DNA of 64,000 nucleotides from assembly GCF_027486195.1 (NCBI RefSeq), contig NZ_JAIXPP010000129.1, positions 38,661-102,660 of the forward strand, written 5' to 3'. The translations under genes and the position numbers were made by a program. This document shows, one piece after another, positions 34,825 through 44,292 of the stretch; position 1 is the first letter of the stretch; every line of letters starts with the position of its first letter. The stretch comes from Novosphingobium sp. (GTDB lineage Bacteria; Pseudomonadota; Alphaproteobacteria; Sphingomonadales; Sphingomonadaceae). The notes below the pieces were generated by a model. The model ran no database searches. It saw only the letters and a list, made by a program, of their open reading frames with translations, and was not told where the DNA came from.

Positions 34825-37017
34825 TCAGAGAACGAAGTCGCCTGCCGCCAGCGCCGGCGCGCCATTGCAGCGGATCCAGAAGTCGGCAAGCCCGTCGCCG
34901 TTGGTATCGCCTTGCACGATGCTGAGGCCGGATATCACCTCCACGCGCAGCTGGCCGGCCACCTTGCTGAAGGCGCTGCTGCCGATGAAGGCAAAGGCAT
35001 CGTTGCCGGAGCCGTTGGCGCTGTTGGCATCGACGGCAGAAAGATCGATCCGGTCGCCATCCGTGCGGCTGAAATCGCTGATGAGGTCGCAAGTCCAGAT
35101 GGCGAGACCCCCGAAGTCGCCACCGGCAAATCGGAAGGTGTCCGCACCGGCACCGCCGATCATCACGTCGCGCGCCGCCCCGCCAATCAGGATATCCGCG
35201 CCTCCACCGCCCTGCAGCTGATCGTTTCCGTCGAGGCCCGAAAGCACGTTGTTCGCGGAATTGCCGTTGATCAGATTCGCCAGCTCGTTGCCCGTGCCGT
35301 TGATCGCCGCCAAGCCGGAAAGCGTCAGGTTTTCGACATTCGCGCCAAGCGTCAGGCTGATCCACGAAACAATCAGGTCGCGCCCGGCATCATTGGCCTC
35401 GCTCACGACGTCTCCGGCATTGTCGACAGCGTAGATATCGTTGCCAAGGCCGCCCGCCATGGTGTCGGCACCGGCATAGCTGTTCAGCACGTTGTTGCCG
35501 CTGTTGCCGGTCAGGGTATCGTTGAAGGCCGATCCGGAGAGATTCTCCACAGCCGTCAGCGTATCCCATCCGGCGGCTCCGGTGTTCTGCGCGCCCGTCA
35601 GCGCAAGGTTCACCGTGACCGGCCCGGTTGCCGAGGTATAAAGCACCGTATCGATCCCGCCGCGGCCATCGATCACGTCGTTCCCGGCACCGCCCACGAA
35701 CACGTCATTCCCGCCGCTCCCGAGCAAGGTGTCGTTGAACGCGCTGCCGATCACGGCCTCGACTGAAACGAGTGTGTCCGATCCAACCTTCGCCACGTCT
35801 CCGGCAGCCGTACCCGAGGCAGTTCCTGCCGTCAGATCGACGGTGACGGCCGCCAACGCCTTGCCAAAGTTGACCGTGTCCTGCCCGCTACCGCCGTCGA
35901 AGCTGTCCTTGCCGCCATCGGTCCCGGCGTTGAAGGTGTCATTGCCGTCACCGCCCGCCTCGGTATCGTCGCCGGACCCGCCGTCCAGCGTATCGTTGCC
36001 CGCCCCGCCAGTCAGCGTGTCTGCCCCGCCATTGCCGGAAAGCACGTTGGCCGCATCGTTGCCGGTGATGGTGTCTGCGCCCGACCCGCCGCGCGCGTTC
36101 TCGATCGTGCAGCCAAAGGCAATGCCGATATTGGCATCGAGCAGGGTGTCGGAATACGTCAGCTGCGAATAAGTCCCCGGCACCAGCGTGACCGTGCAGC
36201 CCAGGCTGAACGCACTCACATCCAGCGTATCGGTTCCGCCCGCATCCCAGATCGTCTGGTAGACCGGCTGGCTCGGCGTGAATGCGTAGACGTCGTTGCC
36301 CGTGTGGTACGACATGTTCGCACCGTAGATCTTCTGCACCGCCGCGATGTCGTAGACCATCGGCGTGATGACGAGATATTGCGCCTGGGTCGATCCGGGT
36401 TTGAAGTAGAAGTTACCTGCAGGCTGGGTGTACGACATGATCGTGTAGCGCGCGTCGTCATAGCCCGCCGGGATCACATTGCCCTCGAACGGATGATCTA
36501 GCCCCAGCGCGTGGCCGATTTCGTGCATCATCGCGAGGAAATCGTAGGTGTAAGGCTGGAACGTCCCCGTCGTGACCCCCGGCTCGATCCAGATGTCGCC
36601 GTGCGCCGGGCCGGCCCCGTTGGAGATCCACTGGCAATAGCCCCAATAGTCCGGGCTTACGGCAGAGGAGTAGCCCACGCGGATGTCGCCGACATTGCCC
36701 GCAGCGTCTTCCGTGATCTTCGTGAACTTCACGTTGGCGACATCGGCCCAGCGCTGGAAGGCAAGGTCGATCCCCGGAATCTGCGCGCCAGTCACGCCGA
36801 AATGCTGGGTCGCGGTCGGTTCCGGGCCATAGCCGGTCACGAATTTCGAGGCGAATCCGTTCAGGAAAACGAAGCTGTAGCTGATCTGCGTCGAGCCGCC
36901 CGCCTGCCCGGCCCACTTCGTGCGAAACGCAGCGTCAGGTGAAAAGAGCGAATCGATGAATGCGTCGCCGGAGAGGGCAAAGGAGCCTACGCTGCCGTTG
37001 GATGTGTACTGCGTCAT
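34825..37017 (-). CDS. serralysin-like RTX metalloprotease
   Basis: The 730-residue protein has a zinc protease domain with HEIGHALGLDH (ligands His165, His169, His175) and the Met-turn YTIMSYT (Met194). Several blocks of calcium-binding RTX nonapeptides (GGAGNDTLDGG, GGSGDDT, GGAGADTF types) then run from about residue 270 to 690. The C-terminus ends in a hydrophobic DFVL, typical of type I secretion signals. There is no N-terminal signal peptide. The ATG at 37017 has GAGGGAG upstream and was preferred to an in-frame codon 18 residues earlier. No ABC/HlyD exporter genes lie nearby. Confidence 0.93.
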   Translation of the reverse strand: MTQYTSNGSVGSFALSGDAFIDSLFSPDAAFRTKWAGQAGGSTQISYSFVFLNGFASKFVTGYGPEPTATQHFGVTGAQIPGIDLAFQRWADVANVKFTKITEDAAGNVGDIRVGYSSAVSPDYWGYCQWISNGAGPAHGDIWIEPGVTTGTFQPYTYDFLAMMHEIGHALGLDHPFEGNVIPAGYDDARYTIMSYTQPAGNFYFKPGSTQAQYLVITPMVYDIAAVQKIYGANMSYHTGNDVYAFTPSQPVYQTIWDAGGTDTLDVSAFSLGCTVTLVPGTYSQLTYSDTLLDANIGIAFGCTIENARGGSGADTITGNDAANVLSGNGGADTLTGGAGNDTLDGGSGDDTEAGGDGNDTFNAGTDGGKDSFDGGSGQDTVNFGKALAAVTVDLTAGTASGTAAGDVAKVGSDTLVSVEAVIGSAFNDTLLGSGGNDVFVGGAGNDVIDGRGGIDTVLYTSATGPVTVNLALTGAQNTGAAGWDTLTAVENLSGSAFNDTLTGNSGNNVLNSYAGADTMAGGLGNDIYAVDNAGDVVSEANDAGRDLIVSWISLTLGANVENLTLSGLAAINGTGNELANLINGNSANNVLSGLDGNDQLQGGGGADILIGGAARDVMIGGAGADTFRFAGGDFGGLAIWTCDLISDFSRTDGDRIDLSAVDANSANGSGNDAFAFIGSSAFSKVAGQLRVEVISGLSIVQGDTNGDGLADFWIRCNGAPALAAGDFVL

Positions 37018-37127
37018 GACGCTCTCCCTCGGCTGGAAGTCCTGAATGGCCGAGCATGCATCATCGCGCACCGGACCTTGCCGAATAGTTCCACCGTAAG
37101 CTTAATCCCGCAAGTGCCGGGTAACTT

Positions 37128-38321
37128 TCATGAAACCTCCGCCAACGCTGCCGCAGCGGCGTGCGCGCTCGCCCAGGCCCACTGGAAGTTGTAACCGCCG
37201 AGCCAGCCAGTCACGTCCACTGCTTCGCCGATGGCATAGAGCCCCGGCACGGCATTCGCGCCCATCGTGCGTGAGGAAAGCCCCGCCGTGCTGATCCCGC
37301 CCGCCGTCACTTCCGCCTTGGCAAAGCCTTCGCTGCCGCTTGGCGTGAAAATCCATTGCCGCAGCCGCGCTTCTGCCGCGCGCAGCACCTTGTCCTGCGT
37401 CTGGCCAAGCTCGCCCGCCACGCCCACGCTTTCGGCGAGCCGCCCCGCCAACCGCTCGGGCAGCGCAGCGCCCAGTACCCGCGCCATCGCTGCACGCGGC
37501 CGCTCGCGCTTGGCCGCCAGCAGCCAGTCCGGCGCCTGATCGGGCAGGAAATCAATCGCCACGCTTTCCCCCGGCCGCCAGTACGACGAAACCTGCAAGA
37601 TCGCAGGCCCCGACAGCCCCCGATGCGTGAACAGCGCCGCCTCGCGAAATGCCGCCTTGCCTGCGCGCGCAACCACGTCGGCTGAAACCCCGGAAAGCTC
37701 GCGAAACAGCACGTCCTCGCCGGAAAGCGTCAGCGGGACCAGCGCCGGGCGCGGCTGCACGACCTTGAGCCCGAATTTGCGCGCCAGATCATAGGCGAAT
37801 CCGGTCGCGCCCATCTTGGGGATCGAGGGCCCGCCAGTCGCGATCACCAGTGCTGGCGCGGACAGGGTTTGAGCGCCAAATTCCACGCGGAACAGCCCAT
37901 CACCATGCTCCACCGCGCCCACTGGCTCGCCGCAGCGCAAGTCCACCCCGCCCGCGCGGCATTCCTCCACCAGCATCGCCACGATCTGCTTGGCTGAGCC
38001 ATCGCAGAACAGCTGCCCCAGCGTCTTCTCATGCCACGCAATGCCATACCGCTCGATCAGCGCGATAAAGTCCGCCGGCGTATAGCGGCTCAGCGCCGAG
38101 CGCGCGAAATGCGGGTTTTCCGACAAATAGCGGTCCGGCGCGGTATGGAGGTTGGTGAAATTGCACCGCCCTCCCCCCGAAATCAGGATCTTCTTGCCCG
38201 GCGCATCGGCATGATCAAGCAGCGCCACACGCTTCCCGCGTTGCCCTACAAGGCCCGCGCAGAACAGCCCCGCTGCACCCGCGCCCAGCACGATCACGTC
38301 ATGCGCGGGCACGGCGGCCAC
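37128..38321 (-). CDS. BaiN/HI0933-like NAD(P)/FAD-dependent oxidoreductase
   Basis: The 397-residue flavoprotein has the FAD Rossmann motif VIVLGAGAAGLFCA, the family signature KILISGGGRCNFTN, ATGGPSIPKMGATG and a C-terminal GxxAxGEAVDVTGWLGGYNFQWAW segment. Substrate and role are unknown in most species. A GTG start at 38321 is inferred, 4 bp after the lpd stop; another GTG lies three codons in. The close spacing suggests co-transcription with lpd. Confidence 0.87.
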   Translation of the reverse strand: MAAVPAHDVIVLGAGAAGLFCAGLVGQRGKRVALLDHADAPGKKILISGGGRCNFTNLHTAPDRYLSENPHFARSALSRYTPADFIALIERYGIAWHEKTLGQLFCDGSAKQIVAMLVEECRAGGVDLRCGEPVGAVEHGDGLFRVEFGAQTLSAPALVIATGGPSIPKMGATGFAYDLARKFGLKVVQPRPALVPLTLSGEDVLFRELSGVSADVVARAGKAAFREAALFTHRGLSGPAILQVSSYWRPGESVAIDFLPDQAPDWLLAAKRERPRAAMARVLGAALPERLAGRLAESVGVAGELGQTQDKVLRAAEARLRQWIFTPSGSEGFAKAEVTAGGISTAGLSSRTMGANAVPGLYAIGEAVDVTGWLGGYNFQWAWASAHAAAAALAEVS

Positions 38322-38325
38322 TGGA

Positions 38326-39738
38326 TCAGATATGGATCGCGCGCCCGTACGCCGCGAGCACGCTCTCATGCATCATTTCCGAAAGCGTCGGATGCGCGAA
38401 GACGGTGTGCATCAGTTCGGCCTCGGTGGTCTCGAGGGTCTTGCCCACAACGTATCCCTGAATCAGCTCGGTCACTTCCGCACCGATCATGTGCGCGCCG
38501 AGCAGTTCGCCGGTTGCCGCATCGAACACGGTCTTGATGAAGCCCTCGGCCTCGCCCAGCGCAATCGCCTTGCCGTTGCCGATGAACGGGAACGTGCCAA
38601 CCTTGAGCTCGTAGCCCGCTTCCTTGGCCTTGGCCTCGGTCAAGCCCACGCTCGCCACCTGCGGGTGGCAATAAGTGCAGCCGGGGATGTTGAGCCGGTC
38701 CATCGGGTGCGGGTGCACTTCGGTGTTGCCCAGCGCCTGCGCGATGGCTTCCGCCGCAATCACGCCCTCATGGCTCGCCTTGTGCGCCAGCCACGGACCC
38801 GGCGTCACATCGCCGATAGCCCACACGCCGGGTACATTGGTGCGGCCATAACCGTCGATAGCGATGATCCCGCGCTCGGCGGCAACGCCCAGCGTTTCAA
38901 GGCCGATGTTCTCGGTGTTGGGCACGATGCCCACCGCCACAATCACATGGCTGAAATCGTGTTCGGCTGCCGCGCCATCCTTGCCCTTGATCTTCGCCTT
39001 CACGCCGCTCGCGCTGGTGGCAATGCTTTCCACGCCTGCGCCGGTCAGGATCTTGATCCCTTGCTTGGTCAGCGATTTCTCGAGGAAGGCGGAAACGTCC
39101 GCGTCCTCTACCGGCACGATCCGGTCCATCATCTCGACGACCGTAACATCCGCGCCCATATCATTGTAGAAGCTCGCGAATTCGATCCCGATCGCGCCCG
39201 AGCCGATCACCAGCAGCTTGGTTGGCATCGCGGGCGGCACCATGGCGTGGCGGTAGGTCCAGATGCGATCCCCGTCCGCCTTGGCAAACGGCAGATCGCG
39301 CGCGCGCGCACCGGTCGCCACGATCACGTGCTTGGCGGAGAGCACTTCCGTGCCCTTCTCACCCGTCACTTCGACCGCGCCCGCACCCTTGAGCACGCCC
39401 GTGCCCATATGCACGGTGATCTTGTTCTTGCGCATCAGGTGCGTGACGCCCTGGTTGAGCTGCTTGGCCACCCCGCGCGAACGCTTCACCACCGCGTCGA
39501 TATCCGCGCGGATATTGTCCGCCGCCAGACCATACGAAGCGGCATGCTTCATCTGGTTGAACACTTCAGCCGAACGCAGCAGCGCCTTGGTGGGAATGCA
39601 GCCCCAGTTGAGGCAGATGCCGCCCAGCAGTTCGCGCTCCACGATGCCGACCTTGAGGCCCAGCTGCGCAGCCCGGATCGCCGCGACATAACCGCCGGGG
39701 CCCGAGCCGAGCACGAGAAGATCGTATTGGTCAGCCAC
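38326..39738 (-). CDS. lpdA: dihydrolipoyl dehydrogenase (E3)
   Basis: The 470-residue flavoenzyme re-oxidises dihydrolipoamide of 2-oxoacid dehydrogenase complexes. It has the FAD motif GSGPGGYVAA, redox-active Cys42 and Cys47 in GGICLNWGCIPTK, the NAD motif GSGAIGIEFA, and the catalytic His-Glu pair in AHPTLSEMMHE at the C-terminus. It lies 80 bp downstream of the E2 gene. Confidence 0.97.
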   Translation of the reverse strand: MADQYDLLVLGSGPGGYVAAIRAAQLGLKVGIVERELLGGICLNWGCIPTKALLRSAEVFNQMKHAASYGLAADNIRADIDAVVKRSRGVAKQLNQGVTHLMRKNKITVHMGTGVLKGAGAVEVTGEKGTEVLSAKHVIVATGARARDLPFAKADGDRIWTYRHAMVPPAMPTKLLVIGSGAIGIEFASFYNDMGADVTVVEMMDRIVPVEDADVSAFLEKSLTKQGIKILTGAGVESIATSASGVKAKIKGKDGAAAEHDFSHVIVAVGIVPNTENIGLETLGVAAERGIIAIDGYGRTNVPGVWAIGDVTPGPWLAHKASHEGVIAAEAIAQALGNTEVHPHPMDRLNIPGCTYCHPQVASVGLTEAKAKEAGYELKVGTFPFIGNGKAIALGEAEGFIKTVFDAATGELLGAHMIGAEVTELIQGYVVGKTLETTEAELMHTVFAHPTLSEMMHESVLAAYGRAIHI

Positions 39739-39818
39739 GCAAATGCTCCTTGATGTCGGCGTCTGGTTTAGCCTGCTCGTGCAGGCGCGCCGCTCTCAAT
39801 ATGATCAGGCCCGGTTGT

Positions 39819-41084
39819 TCAGGCGACGAGCGCCAGCGGCGCTTCCACCAGCGTCTTGAACGCCTGCATCAGCTGCGCGCCTTCCGCCCCGTCGATGGCG
39901 CGGTGGTCGAAGCTTCCGGTGGCGGACATCACGGTGGCGATCCCCAGCGCATCATCGATCACATAAGGCCGCTTCTCGCCCGCGCCGATCGCCATGATCA
40001 TGCCCTGCGGCGGATTGATCACCGCCTCGAACTGCTTGATGCCGAACATGCCGAGGTTCGAAAGGCTGGCCGTGCCGCCCTGATACTCGTGCGGCGCCAG
40101 CTTGCCCGCTTTCGCGCGCGCAGCAAGGTCGGCCATATCCTTCTGGATCGCCGAGATCGACTTGACGTCAGCCCCCGTCACGATCGGCGTGATCAGCCCG
40201 CCGGGGATCGAGACCGCGACGGCAATATCGGCGCGCGAATAGCGGATCAGATTGTCGCCTGCGAAGCTCACGTTCGCATCGGGCGCTAGAATCAGCGCCT
40301 TGCCCAGCGCCTTGATCAGGAGGTCGTTGACCGAGAGCTTGACGCCCTGGCCCGCCAGCGCCGAGTTCAGCTCCGCACGCAGCTTGAGCAGCTTGTCGAG
40401 GTTGATATCGACCGTCAGGTAGTAATGCGGGACGGTCGCCTTGGCTTCGGTGAGGCGGCGCGCAATGGTCTTGCGCATCGAGGAAAGCTTGACCGCCTCG
40501 TGCGGGATATCGGTGCTGAACGGCGCAGTCGCGGCAGCAGGTGCCGGAGCTGCCACAACCGGCGCAGCCACGGCTGCAAGCGTTGCCACTGCCGGAGCCA
40601 CATCCAGATCGGCCTTGATGATCCGTCCGTGCGGGCCGCTCCCGGTCACCGTGTTGAGGTCAATGCCCTTCTCGCCGGCGATGCGCTTGGCCAGCGGGCT
40701 CGCCACGATGCGATCACCCGCAGGTGCCACCGGAGCAGGTGCAGGAGCAGGCGTCGCCGCAACTGGCGCCGGCGCAGGAGCAGGCACCGGTACAGCCGCT
40801 GCCACAGGTGCCGCGGCTGCTGCCGGAGCCGCATCACCCTCATCCTCGCCCACGATCGTCGCGATCACAGTGCCGACCTTCACGCCCTCGGTCCCTTCGG
40901 CCACGTCGATGGCCACCACGGTGCCCTCGTCGACTGCCTCGAACTCCATGGTTGCCTTGTCGGTCTCGATCTCGGCCATGATATCGCCCGAGGAAACCTT
41001 GTCGCCAACCTTCACCAGCCACTTGGCCAGCGTGCCTTCCTCCATCGTGGGTGACAGCGCGGGCATCTTGATCTGGATCGGCAT
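39819..41084 (-). CDS. pdhC: pyruvate dehydrogenase E2, dihydrolipoamide acetyltransferase
   Basis: The 421-residue protein begins at the ATG at 41082-41084 (MPIQIKMPALSPTMEEG). It has one lipoyl domain with lipoyl-lysine 43 in ETDKATMEF. An alanine/proline linker and a peripheral-subunit-binding domain (SPLAKRIAGEKGIDLNTVTGSGPHGRI) follow. The catalytic domain has the DHRxxDG motif (FDHRAIDGAEGAQL). The MPIQIKMPALSPTM start is typical of pyruvate rather than 2-oxoglutarate E2. E1 genes are not adjacent; E3 follows, with 80 bp between. Confidence 0.94.
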   Translation of the reverse strand: MPIQIKMPALSPTMEEGTLAKWLVKVGDKVSSGDIMAEIETDKATMEFEAVDEGTVVAIDVAEGTEGVKVGTVIATIVGEDEGDAAPAAAAAPVAAAVPVPAPAPAPVAATPAPAPAPVAPAGDRIVASPLAKRIAGEKGIDLNTVTGSGPHGRIIKADLDVAPAVATLAAVAAPVVAAPAPAAATAPFSTDIPHEAVKLSSMRKTIARRLTEAKATVPHYYLTVDINLDKLLKLRAELNSALAGQGVKLSVNDLLIKALGKALILAPDANVSFAGDNLIRYSRADIAVAVSIPGGLITPIVTGADVKSISAIQKDMADLAARAKAGKLAPHEYQGGTASLSNLGMFGIKQFEAVINPPQGMIMAIGAGEKRPYVIDDALGIATVMSATGSFDHRAIDGAEGAQLMQAFKTLVEAPLALVA

Positions 41085-41329
41085 GGGCAGCTCTTTTCCC
41101 TTATGGTTACCGGGCCTGGTTTGCGAGGCCTTGCGCCGGGAGGAGCCATCTGGCCTCCCCCGCCTTGCGCGCGCCTCTTGGCACATGGCGCGCCATTTCG
41201 CCACCCGGGCAAGGCCGGTCAAGTCTCTTGGCGCTTGCCCCGCATACGAATTAGGCCAATACGCATTACCCTGCGGTATAAGCGACATACGATCGGCGTG
41301 GACAATGACCATTTCGCAAGGGGGCAGGC

Positions 41330-41839
41330 ATGGTTGGCATGGCAAGCGAGGCTGAGGGCACGCCGGGCGCTGCAGCGCGCGCGACCAGCCGCGTCTATCT
41401 CGTCATCATGGACGATACCGAGGAAGCCGCCCGCGCATTGCGTTTTGCTGCGCGCCGCGCCGTGCGCACGGGCGGCACCGTCCACATTCTTGCGCTCGTG
41501 CCCCGGCAGGAGTTCGTCGTGTTCGGCAGCATCCAGGCGACGATCGAGGCCGAAGCGCGCGAGCGTGCCGAAGATCTCGCCCGCGCCGCTGCTGGCAGTC
41601 TCGCCAGCGAATCAGGCCTCCAGCCCGCCGTTGCCGTACGCACCGGCAGCGGCCCACAGGTTGTGCGCGAATACCTCGGCGAGCATCCCGAAGTCTCCGC
41701 GCTGGTGCTGGGCGCAGCGGCCGATGGCAATCCCGGCCCCCTCGTCACCCATTTCACCTCGCACCTCGGGCAGCTCCCTTGCGTGCTGATGATCGTGCCC
41801 GGCGGCATCGACGAACGCGGCATCGATTCGTTCAGCTGA
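41330..41839 (+). CDS. universal stress protein (UspA family)
   Basis: The 169-residue protein has a single Usp domain (VYLVIMDDTEEAARALRFAA to the C-terminus) with the strand/loop pattern SALVLGAAADGNPG and PCVLMIVPGG. A GGGGGCAGG ribosome site precedes the ATG. The 245 bp gap to pdhC is the promoter region for both divergent genes. The G-x2-G-x9-G(S/T) ATP motif is only partly kept, so ATP binding is uncertain. Confidence 0.85.
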   Translation: MVGMASEAEGTPGAAARATSRVYLVIMDDTEEAARALRFAARRAVRTGGTVHILALVPRQEFVVFGSIQATIEAEARERAEDLARAAAGSLASESGLQPAVAVRTGSGPQVVREYLGEHPEVSALVLGAAADGNPGPLVTHFTSHLGQLPCVLMIVPGGIDERGIDSFS

Positions 41840-41870
41840 CGGGCGCCGTTAGAGGCCCCCTCCCCCAGAC

Positions 41871-41945
41871 CGCTCGTGCTGAGCTTGTCGAAGCATCTTG
41901 CACCACGGTCGCTCCAGCACCCTTCGACAGGCTCAGGGTGAGCGG
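41871..41945. repeat. dispersed palindrome (GAGCTTGTCGAAG / CTTCGACAGGCTC type)
   Basis: The left arm CGCTCGTGCTGAGCTTGTC (41871-41889) and right arm GACAGGCTCAGGGTGAGCG (41926-41944) are imperfect inverted copies that also share CGAAG/CTTCG. The centre is about 27 bases. I know this element as a common intergenic palindrome in sphingomonad genomes. Here it sits between the convergent uspA-like and rnr genes, where it could end transcription from both sides. Confidence 0.75.
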
Positions 41946-41957
41946 ATATGGAGAGAG

Positions 41958-44255
41958 CTACTTGCGCCGCCCCTGATGCCGGATATTGCGTGGCCGCCCT
42001 CGCGGCCCCAGCATGAAGCCGCCGGCTTTTTTCGGTCCACGGTCATGCGGCCGCCCCCCGCGCGGCTCGATCCGCCCGGCGCCATCGGGCAGTTCCACCG
42101 GCTCGAACTTCAGCGCGCCTGTCAGCGGATTGGCCTCGGCAAGCCGCAGTTTGAGGATCATTCCCATGGCAAAGGTCTCACCGGTCTCCTCGCCCACCAG
42201 CACCTGCCGCTTCTCGTCATGGGCGAACCGCTCGGATCCCAGCGTCGAGACCGGCACCAGCCCATCCCCGCCGAGCCCGATGATCGTCGCAAACAGGCCG
42301 AATTTCTGCACGCCAGTGATCCGCGTATCGAACACCTCGCCCACCCGGCCCGAAAGCCACGCCGCGACATAGCGGTCGATCGTCTCGCGCTCGGCTTCCA
42401 TCGCGCGCCGCTCGGCCTTGCTGATCACATCGCTGATCCGCGCCAGATCGCTGCGGTCCTGGTCCGATAGCCCGGAGGTTGCCGGTATCTCGCGCGCTTC
42501 GGGCCGCGGCTGCTCCAGATGCCAGCTGTCCACCAGTGCGCGGTGGACCAGAAGGTCCGAATAGCGCCGGATAGGCGAGGTAAAGTGCGCATAGCTGCCA
42601 AGTGCCAACCCGAAGTGCCCAGCGTTGCGCGGACCGTAATAGGCCTGGGTCTGGCTGCGCAATACCGCTTCCATCACGAGCGCCTTTTCCGCCTCGTCGG
42701 TCACGTCCTTCAGCATCCGGTTGAACAGCCCCGGCGTGATCACCTGCCCCAGCGCCAGCTTTCGCCCAAACGTCGCAAGATAATCCTTCAGCGCCACCAG
42801 CTTCTCGCGGCTCGGCGGCTCGTGGATGCGGTAGACGACCGGCGCGACCTTGGCCTCCAGCGCCTTGGCCGCAGCTACGTTCGCCGCGATCATGAAGTCC
42901 TCGACCACGCGGTGCGCATCGAGCCGCTCGCGCAAGGCGATCTCGGCAATCTTACCATTCTCGTCGAGCATCACCCGCCGTTCGGGCAGTTCGAGCTCCA
43001 GCGGATCGCGGTTGGTGCGGGCCTTTTCCAGAAGCCGCCACGCCGCCCAAAGGTTCTGCAAATGCGGCGCAGCCTCGCGCGCATCGATCCGCCGCTGCGC
43101 TTCCTCATAGGCGATCACCTCGGCGATCCGCACCAGCGCCCGGGCGAAGCGCCAGCCCGTCACCCGGCCCTCAGCGTCAATGGTCAGGTGGCAAGCCATC
43201 GCCGCCCGGTCCGCGCCGACCTTGAGTGAGCAGACATCCGAGCTCAGCACATGCGGCAGCATCGGCACCACGCGGTCGGGGAAATAGACCGAATTGCCGC
43301 GCTTCCTTGCCTCGCGGTCCACAGCCCCGCCCGGCCGCACGTAGAAACTCACGTCCGCAATCGCGACGACGGCGCGGAAGCCGCCCTCGCCATCGGGCTC
43401 AGCCCAGATCGCATCGTCATGGTCGCGCGCGTCGGTCGGGTCGATGGCCACGATCGGCAGCGCGCGCAAGTCCTCGCGCCGATCTTCGGATAGCTCCATG
43501 CCCGCCGCCAGCGCCGCTTCGTCCTGCGCCTCCTGCGGGAATACGAATGGTATGCCGTGCTTGTGGATCGCGATCAGGCTGAACGCGCGCGGTGCCAGCG
43601 GATCGCCCAGCACTTCGGTCACCTTCAGCCCAGCGCGCGGGCTCTTGCTGACGGGCTCGCCCAACACCAGTTGGCCTTCCGCCGCCCCGCCCAAGTCGGC
43701 GATAGTCACAGCGTTGCGCACACGCTTGTCCACAGGCGCGAGCCACGGCTTGCCGGCCCCGTCGAACTCGACAACACCCAGCACCTGCTCGGTCCGCGTC
43801 GGCAGCTTCTTCATTACATGCGCAATGAGGCCCCGGCCCGCTTCCTCGGTCCGCGCCAGCACCCGGTCGCCCACTTTGAGTGCAGCCTGCGCGCTCTTTC
43901 CCTTGCCGCGCGGCTCGATGATCCGCACGCGCGGCGGCGGCGCGCCGTCATCGGGCTGCCATGTGTCGGGGATCGCCAGCGGCTGCCCGTCTTCGATTTC
44001 CAGCACGCGCAGCACCGTCACTTTGGGCACCCCGCCCATGCGGTGAAACGCGCTGCGGTTTCCGTCGATCAGGCCTTCTTCGGCCATGTCCTTGAGCAGC
44101 GCTTTCAGCGCGATCTTCTCGGTGCCCTTCAGCCCGAACCCCTTCGCGATTTCCCGCTTGCCTGCCGGTTCCTCGCTCGCGGCGATGAAGTCCAGCACTT
44201 GCTGGCGCGAAGGCAGGCCGTCTGGCCCGGTGGGTGTCTGCTTGCGAATTGCCAT
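41958..44255 (-). CDS. rnr: ribonuclease R
   Basis: The 765-residue 3'-5' exoribonuclease has an N-terminal winged-helix/cold-shock region. The RNB catalytic domain carries the metal-site aspartates in IDPTDARDHDDA and the later YGPRNAGHFGLALGSYAHFTSPIRRYSDLLVHR signature. An S1 domain (GRVGEVFDTRITGVQKFGLFA) and a basic C-terminal tail (GPKKAGGFMLGPRGRPRN) follow. The ATG at 44253-44255 was preferred to an adjacent GTG. The enzyme degrades structured RNA and works in RNA quality control. Confidence 0.96.
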   Translation of the reverse strand: MAIRKQTPTGPDGLPSRQQVLDFIAASEEPAGKREIAKGFGLKGTEKIALKALLKDMAEEGLIDGNRSAFHRMGGVPKVTVLRVLEIEDGQPLAIPDTWQPDDGAPPPRVRIIEPRGKGKSAQAALKVGDRVLARTEEAGRGLIAHVMKKLPTRTEQVLGVVEFDGAGKPWLAPVDKRVRNAVTIADLGGAAEGQLVLGEPVSKSPRAGLKVTEVLGDPLAPRAFSLIAIHKHGIPFVFPQEAQDEAALAAGMELSEDRREDLRALPIVAIDPTDARDHDDAIWAEPDGEGGFRAVVAIADVSFYVRPGGAVDREARKRGNSVYFPDRVVPMLPHVLSSDVCSLKVGADRAAMACHLTIDAEGRVTGWRFARALVRIAEVIAYEEAQRRIDAREAAPHLQNLWAAWRLLEKARTNRDPLELELPERRVMLDENGKIAEIALRERLDAHRVVEDFMIAANVAAAKALEAKVAPVVYRIHEPPSREKLVALKDYLATFGRKLALGQVITPGLFNRMLKDVTDEAEKALVMEAVLRSQTQAYYGPRNAGHFGLALGSYAHFTSPIRRYSDLLVHRALVDSWHLEQPRPEAREIPATSGLSDQDRSDLARISDVISKAERRAMEAERETIDRYVAAWLSGRVGEVFDTRITGVQKFGLFATIIGLGGDGLVPVSTLGSERFAHDEKRQVLVGEETGETFAMGMILKLRLAEANPLTGALKFEPVELPDGAGRIEPRGGRPHDRGPKKAGGFMLGPRGRPRNIRHQGRRK

Positions 44256-44292
44256 CACAAACCTGTGAGCGCTGCGCGGCTCAATAGCAAGG

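Noticed and set aside
23844..37127. Integrase, insertion sequence or tRNA-Ser direct repeat bounding the accessory block
   Set aside because: None was found by reading both strands; island status stays an inference.
38332..39753. 473-codon plus-strand frame
   Set aside because: It is antisense to lpdA along its whole length and has no domain.
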